Under the pieces are notes generated by a model. The model was not told the origin of the DNA. It did no database searches and was given only the letters and a program-made list of their open reading frames with translations. Both the position numbers and the translations under genes were made by a program. A DNA stretch of 52,120 nucleotides from Muribaculaceae bacterium (GTDB taxonomy: Bacteria; Bacteroidota; Bacteroidia; Bacteroidales; Muribaculaceae), in contig JAQVCR010000001.1 of NCBI GenBank assembly GCA_028689665.1, positions 113,845 to 165,964 of the forward strand. The letters are read 5' to 3'. This document shows positions 44,481-52,120 of the stretch, piece after piece. The number at the start of each line of letters is the position of its first letter. The stretch's first letter is position 1.

Positions 44481-47400
44481 ATGAAGAACATTTGTTTTCA
44501 GATGAATTGGAAAGGCTTAATGACTATGCTACTTGCATTGTGCCTCGCTTTTCCAGCTTTCGCGCAGAAAATTACTGTACAAGGTACAGTTGTTGATCCT
44601 TCCGGAGAACCCCTAATCGGAGCTAGTATTGCTGCTAAAGGGACAAGCACCGGAACTGCAACCGACTTTGATGGAAAATTCTCCATCGCTGTCGAAAAAG
44701 ATGCCACTCTTGTGGTTTCCTATGTTGGCTACGAAACACAAAACGTAGCAGTTAATAACCAAACTTCTTTACGCATTGTCCTTAAAGACAGTGGTGTAAG
44801 ACTTGATGAAGTTGTTGCAATCGGTTACGGTACCGTTAAGAAAGACGATGCTACCGGTTCTGTTGCAATGGTTAAACCTACCGACATCGAAGCTGGTCTT
44901 GCTACTTCAGCTCAAGACTTACTTGTTGGAGCTTCACCGGGTGTTGTTGTAACTTCTAACGGTGGTAACCCTACCGGAGGCGCTACAATCCGTATCCGTG
45001 GTGGTTCTTCTCTTTCAGCTTCTAACGACCCTCTTATCGTTATCGATGGTGTGCCTATGAACGGTATGTCTAACTTTGGCGGAACAGACCCTATGACTAT
45101 GATTTCGCCCGACAACATCGAATCTATGACTATCCTTAAAGATGCTTCGGCTACCGCTATCTACGGTTCTCGTGCTTCTAACGGTGTAATCATCATCACT
45201 ACTAAGAAAGGTAAAGCTGGTAAACCTCAAGTTAACTTCTCGGCTAACTTCCACGTTAACACTGCCCGCAACACTCTTGACGTTATGAATGGCGACGAGT
45301 TCCGCGATGTTGTTACTAATCAACTCGGCGAATCTTCAGCCGCTCAGCTTGGAACAGCTAACACTAACTGGCAAAAAGAAGTGCTTCGCACATCTTTCTC
45401 TCACGACTACAGCCTTTCTGTTGGTGGTACTGCCGGTTTCTTACCTTATCGCGTTTCTGCTTCGTACTCTAACAATCAAGGTATTCTTAAGACTTCGGGT
45501 ATGCAACGTACTACCGTTGGTTTCAACCTAAGCCCTAAATTCTTTAATGGATTGTTACAAATTACTGCTAACGCTAAAGGTGCTTACATTAAGAGCCGCG
45601 AAGCCGACACCGGTGCTATTGGTGCCGCTACTTGCTTCAACCCTACTCTTCCTGTTTACACCGACTATAAGGGTGGTAGAATGTTCAATGGCTACACCAA
45701 CGTTCTCGCAGGTGGTAAGCTTGAAAGCCAAGCTGCTCAGAACCCACTTCAAATGCTTCTTGACAAAAACAACAGCTCTGAAGTATGGTCTTCAAATGGT
45801 AACCTTCAAATTGACTATGCTCTTCACTTCTTACCCGAATTGCATTTCAACTTAAACCTTGGTTACGACGTTTCTAAAAACACTCAAGACGAAGACGTAT
45901 CCGAAAATTCTATTATGTCATGGCGCGGTAACTACACCGACGGTGCTGGTACTCACTATCACAGATATGAACTTCAACGCAACACTCTTCTTGACTTCTT
46001 CGTTAACTATAAAAAAGATTTCGACGCTATCAAGTCTAACGTAGATGTTATGGCTGGTTATTCATGGCAACGTTTCGACTATCACGGTCGCGGACTTACC
46101 ACTATAAGCACTTTAGGTTATAACAAAAACTATTACGACAAAGCTAACGACTCTTACATACTAGAATATGATCAAGCTACCGAAAGCCACATTGGCAAAA
46201 CTTACAATGATGCACCAATGACTACTTGGGGTAACCGCCTTCAACTAGTTTCTTTCTTCGGTCGTTTAAACTATTCGTTCGACAATACTTACCTTTTGAC
46301 TTTCACTCTTCGTAACGACGGTACTTCTCGTTTCAGCAAAGAAAACCGCTGGGGTCTGTTCCCTGCTCTTGCTCTTGGTTGGAAAATTACTAACCTATCT
46401 TTCATGGAGAAAGCTAAAGACGTAATGAACGAAATGAAACTTCGTCTTGGTTGGGGTGTTACTGGTCAACAAGCAGTTGCCGGATATTTCCCTTACTTAG
46501 CTGTATATAGCGAATCTCTTCAACCTGGACTTTACCCATCTCCCGATGGCAATGGTTGGATAAGCCCTCTATATCCTCGCCCTTACGACGAAAACATCAA
46601 ATGGGAAGAAACTACCACTTGGAACGTAGGTCTTGATATGGCATTCCTTAACAACCGCTTCACTGTTGCTCTTGATTGGTATCTTCGCGACACTAAAGAC
46701 CTTCTTGCTCACACTCCGGTTGCTGGTGTTAACACTGGTAACTATATGGACCGCAACATCGGTAGCCTTAGAAACTATGGTGTTGAAGCAACTGTCGGTG
46801 CTAAACCGGTAGTAACTAAAGACTTCACTTGGTCGACTAGCGCAAATGTTGCTTGGAACCGCAACGAGATCACTAAACTTACTGGTAATGCTACTACTGA
46901 TGCTCCCGTTCAAGCTGCCGGAACTCCTGCAGGTGTTGGTACTGGACTTCAATGGCACATGGTTGGCGAAGCAGCTAATACATTCCGCGTTTACAAGCAA
47001 GTTTACGACGCTAACGACAACCCCGTCCCCGGACAATACGTTGATATGAATGCCGACGGTACAATCGACAGCAACGACCTTATCAACTACCATTCTCCAG
47101 ATCCTAAAGTAACTATTACTTGGAACAATACATTCAATTATAAAAATTGGGATTTAGGTATTTCACTTCGCGCAAATATCGGAAACTATGTATATAATGG
47201 ACCTCTTTACGATCGCACAAGATTATATGCTGTCGATTCTTACGGTCTTAACAACATAATTAAAGGTCAACCTTTATTTAAAACTGCCGATAACAACTTC
47301 GTTCTTTCTGATTATTTAGTTGAGAACGCTAGCTTCGTTCGTTGTGATAACATCACTTTAGGATATACTATGGACAAATTACTTGACAACGCTCTTCGTC

Positions 47401-47540
47401 TTCGTATATTCGGTGCTGTTCAGAACCCATTCGTTATCACTAAATACAAAGGTCTAGATCCTGAAGTATATGGAGGTATCGACAACAACACTTACCCACG
47501 TCCTGTTACTGTAACTTTAGGCGTTGTAGCTACTTTCTAA
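44481..47540 (+). CDS. SusC/RagA-family TonB-dependent outer-membrane transporter
   Basis: Imports oligosaccharides across the outer membrane, powered by TonB, and works with the SusD lipoprotein that closes it. The signal peptide ends AFPAFAQ. A carboxypeptidase-like domain (about 30-110, VQGTVVDPSGEPLIGASI), the plug (about 118-235, DPLIVIDGVPM and DASATAIYGSRASNGVIIITTKKG) and the barrel follow to the last Phe of VVATF. At 1019 aa the length is typical. Codon use in this gene and the next three (many GCT, CTT, AAC, CGT) differs from the neighbours, which suggests high expression. First gene of the susCDEF operon. Confidence 0.97.
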   Translation: MKNICFQMNWKGLMTMLLALCLAFPAFAQKITVQGTVVDPSGEPLIGASIAAKGTSTGTATDFDGKFSIAVEKDATLVVSYVGYETQNVAVNNQTSLRIVLKDSGVRLDEVVAIGYGTVKKDDATGSVAMVKPTDIEAGLATSAQDLLVGASPGVVVTSNGGNPTGGATIRIRGGSSLSASNDPLIVIDGVPMNGMSNFGGTDPMTMISPDNIESMTILKDASATAIYGSRASNGVIIITTKKGKAGKPQVNFSANFHVNTARNTLDVMNGDEFRDVVTNQLGESSAAQLGTANTNWQKEVLRTSFSHDYSLSVGGTAGFLPYRVSASYSNNQGILKTSGMQRTTVGFNLSPKFFNGLLQITANAKGAYIKSREADTGAIGAATCFNPTLPVYTDYKGGRMFNGYTNVLAGGKLESQAAQNPLQMLLDKNNSSEVWSSNGNLQIDYALHFLPELHFNLNLGYDVSKNTQDEDVSENSIMSWRGNYTDGAGTHYHRYELQRNTLLDFFVNYKKDFDAIKSNVDVMAGYSWQRFDYHGRGLTTISTLGYNKNYYDKANDSYILEYDQATESHIGKTYNDAPMTTWGNRLQLVSFFGRLNYSFDNTYLLTFTLRNDGTSRFSKENRWGLFPALALGWKITNLSFMEKAKDVMNEMKLRLGWGVTGQQAVAGYFPYLAVYSESLQPGLYPSPDGNGWISPLYPRPYDENIKWEETTTWNVGLDMAFLNNRFTVALDWYLRDTKDLLAHTPVAGVNTGNYMDRNIGSLRNYGVEATVGAKPVVTKDFTWSTSANVAWNRNEITKLTGNATTDAPVQAAGTPAGVGTGLQWHMVGEAANTFRVYKQVYDANDNPVPGQYVDMNADGTIDSNDLINYHSPDPKVTITWNNTFNYKNWDLGISLRANIGNYVYNGPLYDRTRLYAVDSYGLNNIIKGQPLFKTADNNFVLSDYLVENASFVRCDNITLGYTMDKLLDNALRLRIFGAVQNPFVITKYKGLDPEVYGGIDNNTYPRPVTVTLGVVATF

Positions 47541-47566
47541 TTTATATCTCAAATTTAAAAAAGAAT

Positions 47567-49249
47567 ATGAAAAATCTCAATAAAATATTTTTAGCTCTAG
47601 GTTTAGTTGCTGCTCTTGGGATGTCATCATGTACAGGCGATCTCGAGTTTGCTCCCGAAGATCCTACTGTTACTACCAATAGCGAATTTAGCAAAGACCC
47701 TCAAGGCTATATGAACCGCGTGCTTGCTGAGTGCTATCTTTCATTCGCAACTACCGGTACCGGCGGAGCTAGTGGCTCGGCAAACGTTGAAGGTTTCGAT
47801 GGTGGTATGGGTACTTTCCAACGTGCCATTTACAACCTTAATGAAATTCCTACAGATGAATCATGCTGGTTGCCGACAAACGACTCTCACATGAATGCAA
47901 CGGTTCAATATTGCGTTTTCCCCGCAAATAACCCTGCAATATATGGTACATACTCACGCCTTTTCATCAACGCTTCTATCTGTAACGAATTTATTCGCAC
48001 AGTGAAAAACGGAAAATTCGGTCTTCCTGAAAACCTTCAAGCTACAGGTGAAGAATATATACGTCAAGCTCGAATTCTTCGCGCTCTAAGCTACTACTAT
48101 CTTATCGACCTTTTCGGTAATGTTCCTTATGCCGACGAGTCTGTTGCTACAGGTTCTATTCCTGCTCAGAACACTCGCGCCGAAGCTTATGAGAAAGTCG
48201 TTGCCGACCTCGAAGCAGTAGTAACTGAATATGGCGATAATTACGATGTCGTATACGGATATGTAGGTAAAGAAGCTGCTATGGCTCTTCTTACTAAATT
48301 CTACCTAAACGCTGAAGTTTTCGCAGGCGTTAAAGCTTACGACAAATGCTGGAATATGTGTCAACAAATCATTACTCGACACACTGGTGCTGGATTCAAT
48401 AATTCAGGTCTTGTTCCTCACTACTCTACATTATTTGGTGCCAACAATGATACATACGGTCCGGGGAAAGCTAAAGGTCTTCAAGAAATTCTTTGGTCTA
48501 TTCCTTACGACATTGCTAACCTTACTGCATTCGCCGGCTCTTCATTCATGATTAACGCTCACGTTACATCTTCTCCTGCCGGTTCTCCTTGGACAATCGA
48601 CAAAGCAGACTATAACACAGGTAGTGGTTGGAAATGCACATTAGCTCGTCGCCAATTCTCTGAAAAATTTGAGTGGAACACCGACGGTACTTCTAACGAT
48701 ACTCGCGTTAAGTGGTGGGGCACTGCTGCCGATGGTTTCAAAATCGAAAACACAGGTCTGGCTCAAGCCGATTATGGTAACGGTTTCGTTGCTGTGAAAT
48801 ACACAAACTGGAACTACTTAGAAGATGGTAGCATCGATAAAAATAATGTTCCTGCTACTGCCGACTTCTGCGACGCTGACTATGCTGTTATTCGTCTTGC
48901 CGAAATATACCTTAACGCTGCCGAAGCTCAACTAAGAGGTGGTGGTGGTGATGCTGCTACTGCAACACAATACATAAACTTTATACGTGAACGCGCAGGC
49001 GTAGCTCCTTGGACTACTTTTGAATTATCGCTAAACAACGTTCTTGACGAACGCGCTCGTGAGCTTTATCAAGAGAATTGTCGTCGTACCGACCTTGTTC
49101 GTTATGGCTTATTCACTGGTTCAGGTTACATCTGGAATTGGAAGGGTGGAGTACAAAACGGTACTGCTATCGATAGCCACCTTAATTTATATCCTATTCC
49201 TGAAACTGTAATTGCTCTTGCCGGTTACCAACAAAATCCAGGATATTAA
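47567..49249 (+). CDS. SusD/RagB-family glycan-binding lipoprotein
   Basis: Surface lipoprotein that caps SusC and presents the glycan. Lipobox MSSC (Cys22). TPR-like helical repeats and the SusD region EEYIRQARILRALSYYYLIDLFGNVPYAD, then the C-terminal YAVIRLAEIYLNAAEAQLRGG and YLYPIPE-like end (NLYPIPETVI). At 560 aa the length is normal. 26 nt after susC, same operon. Confidence 0.96.
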   Translation: MKNLNKIFLALGLVAALGMSSCTGDLEFAPEDPTVTTNSEFSKDPQGYMNRVLAECYLSFATTGTGGASGSANVEGFDGGMGTFQRAIYNLNEIPTDESCWLPTNDSHMNATVQYCVFPANNPAIYGTYSRLFINASICNEFIRTVKNGKFGLPENLQATGEEYIRQARILRALSYYYLIDLFGNVPYADESVATGSIPAQNTRAEAYEKVVADLEAVVTEYGDNYDVVYGYVGKEAAMALLTKFYLNAEVFAGVKAYDKCWNMCQQIITRHTGAGFNNSGLVPHYSTLFGANNDTYGPGKAKGLQEILWSIPYDIANLTAFAGSSFMINAHVTSSPAGSPWTIDKADYNTGSGWKCTLARRQFSEKFEWNTDGTSNDTRVKWWGTAADGFKIENTGLAQADYGNGFVAVKYTNWNYLEDGSIDKNNVPATADFCDADYAVIRLAEIYLNAAEAQLRGGGGDAATATQYINFIRERAGVAPWTTFELSLNNVLDERARELYQENCRRTDLVRYGLFTGSGYIWNWKGGVQNGTAIDSHLNLYPIPETVIALAGYQQNPGY

Positions 49250-49270
49250 TCTATTAAAGTAGAACTAACA

Positions 49271-50530
49271 ATGAAAAAAATATCAATATTTCTTGCATTC
49301 TTGGTAGCAATCTGCACGCTATCGTCTTGCGTCGACACTCGCGAGCCGATACTTAGCACACCAACTGCATTTAATCTTAACACACCTGCACTTTCTGAAC
49401 AACTTTATGTGTTATCAGAAAGTGGCACAATTGAATTGACTTGGTCGCAACCCGACTATGGATATGCAGCTATCGCTAACTACACTGTTGACGTTTCTAT
49501 TAAAGCAGACTTTAGCGAATTTGAAGCTCTTGATGGAACATATACTACTTGCGTTGCCGATGTTAAACAAAGTGATATTGCCGAAGCTATCTGTAAACTT
49601 CAAGGTTACACGAAAGATAACGCCGACACTTATGTTGAAACCGAGCCGGCTCCTGTATATTTCCGTGTTAACTCTTCTTTGAAGGGTGTCGACAACACTG
49701 CAATTACTTCTAACATCATCTCTCTTAAGAAAGTGAAAGGATACAAAGCTATTCAATCACCGGGATTCATCTACCTAGTAGGTAAACCTGAAGGTTGGGC
49801 TGGTCCTACAGCTTCGAGTGCTGAACACTATGCTGAATGGAGATTGTTTGAAGCTGACGACGCTATTGGTAGCAAAATCTACACCGGAGTATTCAATATT
49901 AAAGCCGACGATGCTACATTCCGTTTCTACACTGCTCTTACCGGCTGGGATGCCGATTCTTATGGTATTCAAGTCGACGATAATCCTATGGACATCACTC
50001 TTGAAGACGACGTATATGTAGGCGACCTTGTTAAGGGTAAAGGATCTTTCAACATTCCTGATTGGACTGAAGATGCTGCGCTGAAGATTACAGTAAACAT
50101 GAGCACTGAAGGCAAATTCTCTGTTAAGTTTGAAAAAGGTGGCGTTGACGTTTCTGGTAAGAAGTATATCTACCTTGTAGGCGCTCCTGAAGGCTGGGCT
50201 GGTCCTGATGCCGTAAACGAAGCACACTATGCCGACTGGAAACTTTACGATATGGGCGACAATGGTATTTACACAGGTAAATTCACTATCCCTGCCGACA
50301 AATTTGAGTTCCGTTTCTACAAAGCCCTTACAGGCTGGGACGGTGGCGATTCTCTTGGCTCTCAAGCCGACGACGCTGCTACCGAAATTGAATGGGAAGA
50401 AGGATCAGCAATGTCATCGATCGCAAATCCGGGTAAAGGTGCATGGAAAGATCCTACTTGGACTACCGAGGGTAAAGTATCTGTCGAAGTTAACTTAACC
50501 GAAGGAATTATATCTTTCAAAAAATTATAA
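49271..50530 (+). CDS. SusE-like surface glycan-binding lipoprotein with two near-identical modules
   Basis: Lipobox TLSSC (Cys20). An N-terminal SusE-type Ig-like domain (about 25-150, with TIELTWSQPDYG) is followed by two tandem modules of about 120 residues each: FIYLVGKPEGWAGP to FRFYTALTGWD, and YIYLVGAPEGWAGP to FRFYKALTGWD. These resemble the starch-binding modules of SusE/SusF (YLIG-GW type). The two copies are very alike at the DNA level too, pointing to a recent duplication. The Trp and Tyr residues in the repeats would stack on sugars. The true glycan is unknown. Confidence 0.92.
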   Translation: MKKISIFLAFLVAICTLSSCVDTREPILSTPTAFNLNTPALSEQLYVLSESGTIELTWSQPDYGYAAIANYTVDVSIKADFSEFEALDGTYTTCVADVKQSDIAEAICKLQGYTKDNADTYVETEPAPVYFRVNSSLKGVDNTAITSNIISLKKVKGYKAIQSPGFIYLVGKPEGWAGPTASSAEHYAEWRLFEADDAIGSKIYTGVFNIKADDATFRFYTALTGWDADSYGIQVDDNPMDITLEDDVYVGDLVKGKGSFNIPDWTEDAALKITVNMSTEGKFSVKFEKGGVDVSGKKYIYLVGAPEGWAGPDAVNEAHYADWKLYDMGDNGIYTGKFTIPADKFEFRFYKALTGWDGGDSLGSQADDAATEIEWEEGSAMSSIANPGKGAWKDPTWTTEGKVSVEVNLTEGIISFKKL

Positions 50531-50542
50531 TTTATCATTTGG

Positions 50543-50572
50543 GTCTATCGAGACCTAAAAATCTCGATAGAC
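50543..50572 (+). other. perfect hairpin between the two last sus genes
   Basis: GTCTATCGAGA pairs with TCTCGATAGAC (11 bp, 8-nt loop) with no T run. It probably lowers or protects the mRNA at this point (differential expression). Confidence 0.6.
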
Positions 50573-50597
50573 ACCATAAATAAAATTGAAATTATTT

Positions 50598-52064
50598 ATG
50601 AAAAAATTAAGTATATTTTTAATGTCGGCTATTGCTTTGGCGTTCACTTCTTGCGACGACTACAATTTTGAATCGCCAGATCCTCAAAGCAACCCTCAAC
50701 AAGACATTCTTTTGGTTGAGAACGTAAACAAAGCTGTCTCTTTTGGGGGCGACCTTAACGGACAAGCTACACTCGACCTTAATGCATTTGCCGAAAATGC
50801 CGACGGCATCAATGTAATCAACGTTAGCGAAATCGAAGGGCTTCCTACCGACCAAGCTGTTGATGTTACTATGCAAATCTCTCTTAACGAAGATTTCAGC
50901 GACGCTGCTGAAGCTAAAGTTAACATAAAAGAAGGTAAAGGTTATGTTCTTGCCAGCGAATGGGCTAACATTCACGTTACTAAATTCAGCAAGAGTCCTA
51001 AAGCCAAAGATACTTATTATCGTTTTATAGTATCAATGGTTAAGGGCGACCAAAAAGTAAGAATCGGTGATGCCACTACATTCTATTGCAGCGGTAAAAC
51101 TACTGTTACTCCATTCCCTTCTGAACTTGTTATTGAAGAAAGCTATTACCTTATCGGTACTGCTTGCGATTGGACTATGACTAAAGCTATCGAATTTTCG
51201 CACACTGGCGACATCTACGAAAATCCTATCTTTACTCTTAAAATCGACATTTCTGAAGCACAAGCTATCGAAGGCTGGTGGTGGAAGGTTGTTCCTAAAT
51301 CAACTTTCGATACTGGAGGTTGGGTAGACGGAGATAACACTGCTTATGGTGTTGCCGAGAATGGATCTGAACTTCTTGCCGATCATCTTGTTGCTCGTAC
51401 TGCTACTGTAGATTGTGGAGCAGGCTGCATCAAAACTGCCGGACAATGGTTAATCACTATCAACCTAGAAGAAGGAACATACGCTTTCACTTCGGCTGTT
51501 GACTTCCTTTACACTCCGGGACAAGCTAATGATTGGAATCAAGGTGCCTCTCAAAAACTTGCAACTACCGATTACGCTAACTACTCTGGTTATGCTGTTC
51601 TAGATCCTGCTGGTTTCAAATTCTCTTCAGCTCTTGATTGGGATCACACAAACTACGGGGCAGGCGAAACTGCAGGAACTCTTAGCACTGATCCTAGTGC
51701 AGGAAACCTTTCAGTTGAAGCTAAAGGTCTTTACTATTGTGCAGTCGACATTGCCGGTTTGACTTACAGCCTAACTCAAGTTACTACTTACGGACTTATT
51801 GGTGATGCCACTCCGGGTGGATGGGACGCTTCTACAGCTCTTACTCCTTCAGAAGACTTCCTAATATGGACAGGTACAGTGAAATTAATCGCTGGCAAAG
51901 AATTTAAATTCCGCGCTAACGATGGTTGGGATATCAATTTAGGTGGCGACCTTAACGACCTTTCAAACGGAGGCACTAACATTGCATCTCCGGGCGATGG
52001 CGATTATTTGGTTACTCTTGACCTATCAAAACTACCATACACTGCAACCGTGGTAAAAAAATAA
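50598..52064 (+). CDS. SusF/SusE-like surface glycan-binding lipoprotein
   Basis: Lipobox AFTSC (Cys19). N-terminal SusE-like part (about 25-160), then SusF-type modules: YYLIGTACDW, a middle module with FLYTPGQANDWNQG, and the C-terminal YGLIGDATPGGWDA and FKFRANDGWDINLGGD, which is the clearest SusF signature. The open frame starts at TTG 50586, but ATG 50598 (MKKLSIFLMS) gives a normal signal peptide and 488 aa. Last gene of the operon, with a strong terminator right after it. Confidence 0.92.
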   Translation: MKKLSIFLMSAIALAFTSCDDYNFESPDPQSNPQQDILLVENVNKAVSFGGDLNGQATLDLNAFAENADGINVINVSEIEGLPTDQAVDVTMQISLNEDFSDAAEAKVNIKEGKGYVLASEWANIHVTKFSKSPKAKDTYYRFIVSMVKGDQKVRIGDATTFYCSGKTTVTPFPSELVIEESYYLIGTACDWTMTKAIEFSHTGDIYENPIFTLKIDISEAQAIEGWWWKVVPKSTFDTGGWVDGDNTAYGVAENGSELLADHLVARTATVDCGAGCIKTAGQWLITINLEEGTYAFTSAVDFLYTPGQANDWNQGASQKLATTDYANYSGYAVLDPAGFKFSSALDWDHTNYGAGETAGTLSTDPSAGNLSVEAKGLYYCAVDIAGLTYSLTQVTTYGLIGDATPGGWDASTALTPSEDFLIWTGTVKLIAGKEFKFRANDGWDINLGGDLNDLSNGGTNIASPGDGDYLVTLDLSKLPYTATVVKK

Positions 52065-52085
52065 TCCACAACGATTATAAAACTC

Positions 52086-52120
52086 AAAAAGGCTGTCCGA
52101 TGTTTCGGACAGCCTTTTTT
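52086..52120 (+). terminator. terminator of the sus operon
   Basis: GGCTGTCCGA / TCGGACAGCC 10-bp stem, then TTTTTT to the end of the window. It marks the operon end after the SusF-like gene. Confidence 0.9.

Noticed and set aside
46569-47093. Long minus-strand frames within susC and the SusE-like gene
   Set aside because: They mirror the biased codon use of the highly expressed coding strand; products are low-complexity Val/Ser-rich sequences.
1-52120. Mobile element, prophage or genomic island
   Set aside because: No transposase, integrase, phage gene, tRNA-flanked repeat or terminal inverted repeat is visible, and most genes are housekeeping or envelope genes in orders typical of the phylum.

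Overview
ORGANISM. The window looks like chromosomal core DNA from a Bacteroidota species, most likely order Bacteroidales (a Muribaculaceae/Barnesiella-like genome is my guess). The reasons are the SusC/SusD/SusE/SusF outer-membrane set, the gene order ftsX-DUF3098-uppP-truB-queA, A/T-rich start regions without Shine-Dalgarno sequences, and about twenty promoters with the Bacteroidota -7 box TAnnTTTG (several also with a -33 TTTG or TTG). Base composition is A+T rich. I see no phage, integrase, transposase, rRNA, tRNA or CRISPR array. LAYOUT. 1-4776: end of a LysM protein, a possible short regulated transcript, secG, a 28-bp tandem repeat, a secreted glucosaminidase divergent from cytidine deaminase with overlapping start codons, an unknown membrane protein, and a TGS-nucleoside kinase. 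5007-14527: Na/Pi cotransporter, a gltX / outer-membrane barrel / waaA operon, a small conserved protein, a lone ECF sigma factor, gyrB and rubredoxin. 14689-25305: a frame-broken small secreted protein, an aminotransferase, a tripartite RND efflux operon with a divergent AraC regulator, and a PatB-type C-S lyase with a ketopantoate-reductase-like enzyme. 25372-32433: a five-PAS hybrid histidine kinase, a CsgG / lipoprotein / DUF4810 / GNA1162 envelope operon, and an HxlR regulator divergent from a cupin. 32512-39589: the ftsX-DUF3098-uppP-truB-queA operon, a SulP transporter and an EamA transporter. 39817-44049: a second hybrid kinase, a CDF metal exporter, and a two-gene ABC transporter. 44481-52120: a susCDEF-type glycan-uptake operon with its own terminator and no enzyme gene inside the window. 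HOW THE GENES WORK TOGETHER. Most of the window serves the cell envelope: wall turnover (glucosaminidase, LysM protein, FtsX, UppP), LPS core (WaaA), efflux (RND), lipoprotein complexes (CsgG locus) and glycan import (Sus). The most notable observation is a complementary pair of damaged hybrid kinases. The 1094-aa kinase keeps its phospho-accepting His747 but its receiver has lost the Asp (Ser1029). The 404-aa kinase has lost its His (Tyr54) and has a degenerate ATP-binding G2 box, but keeps an intact receiver (Asp339). Together they could form one split phosphorelay. Other points worth checking are a palindrome-controlled short transcript near position 350, a homopolymer frameshift at 14894-14900, a CsgG protein without a lipobox among three lipoproteins, and a tandem-duplicated glycan-binding module in the SusE-like protein.
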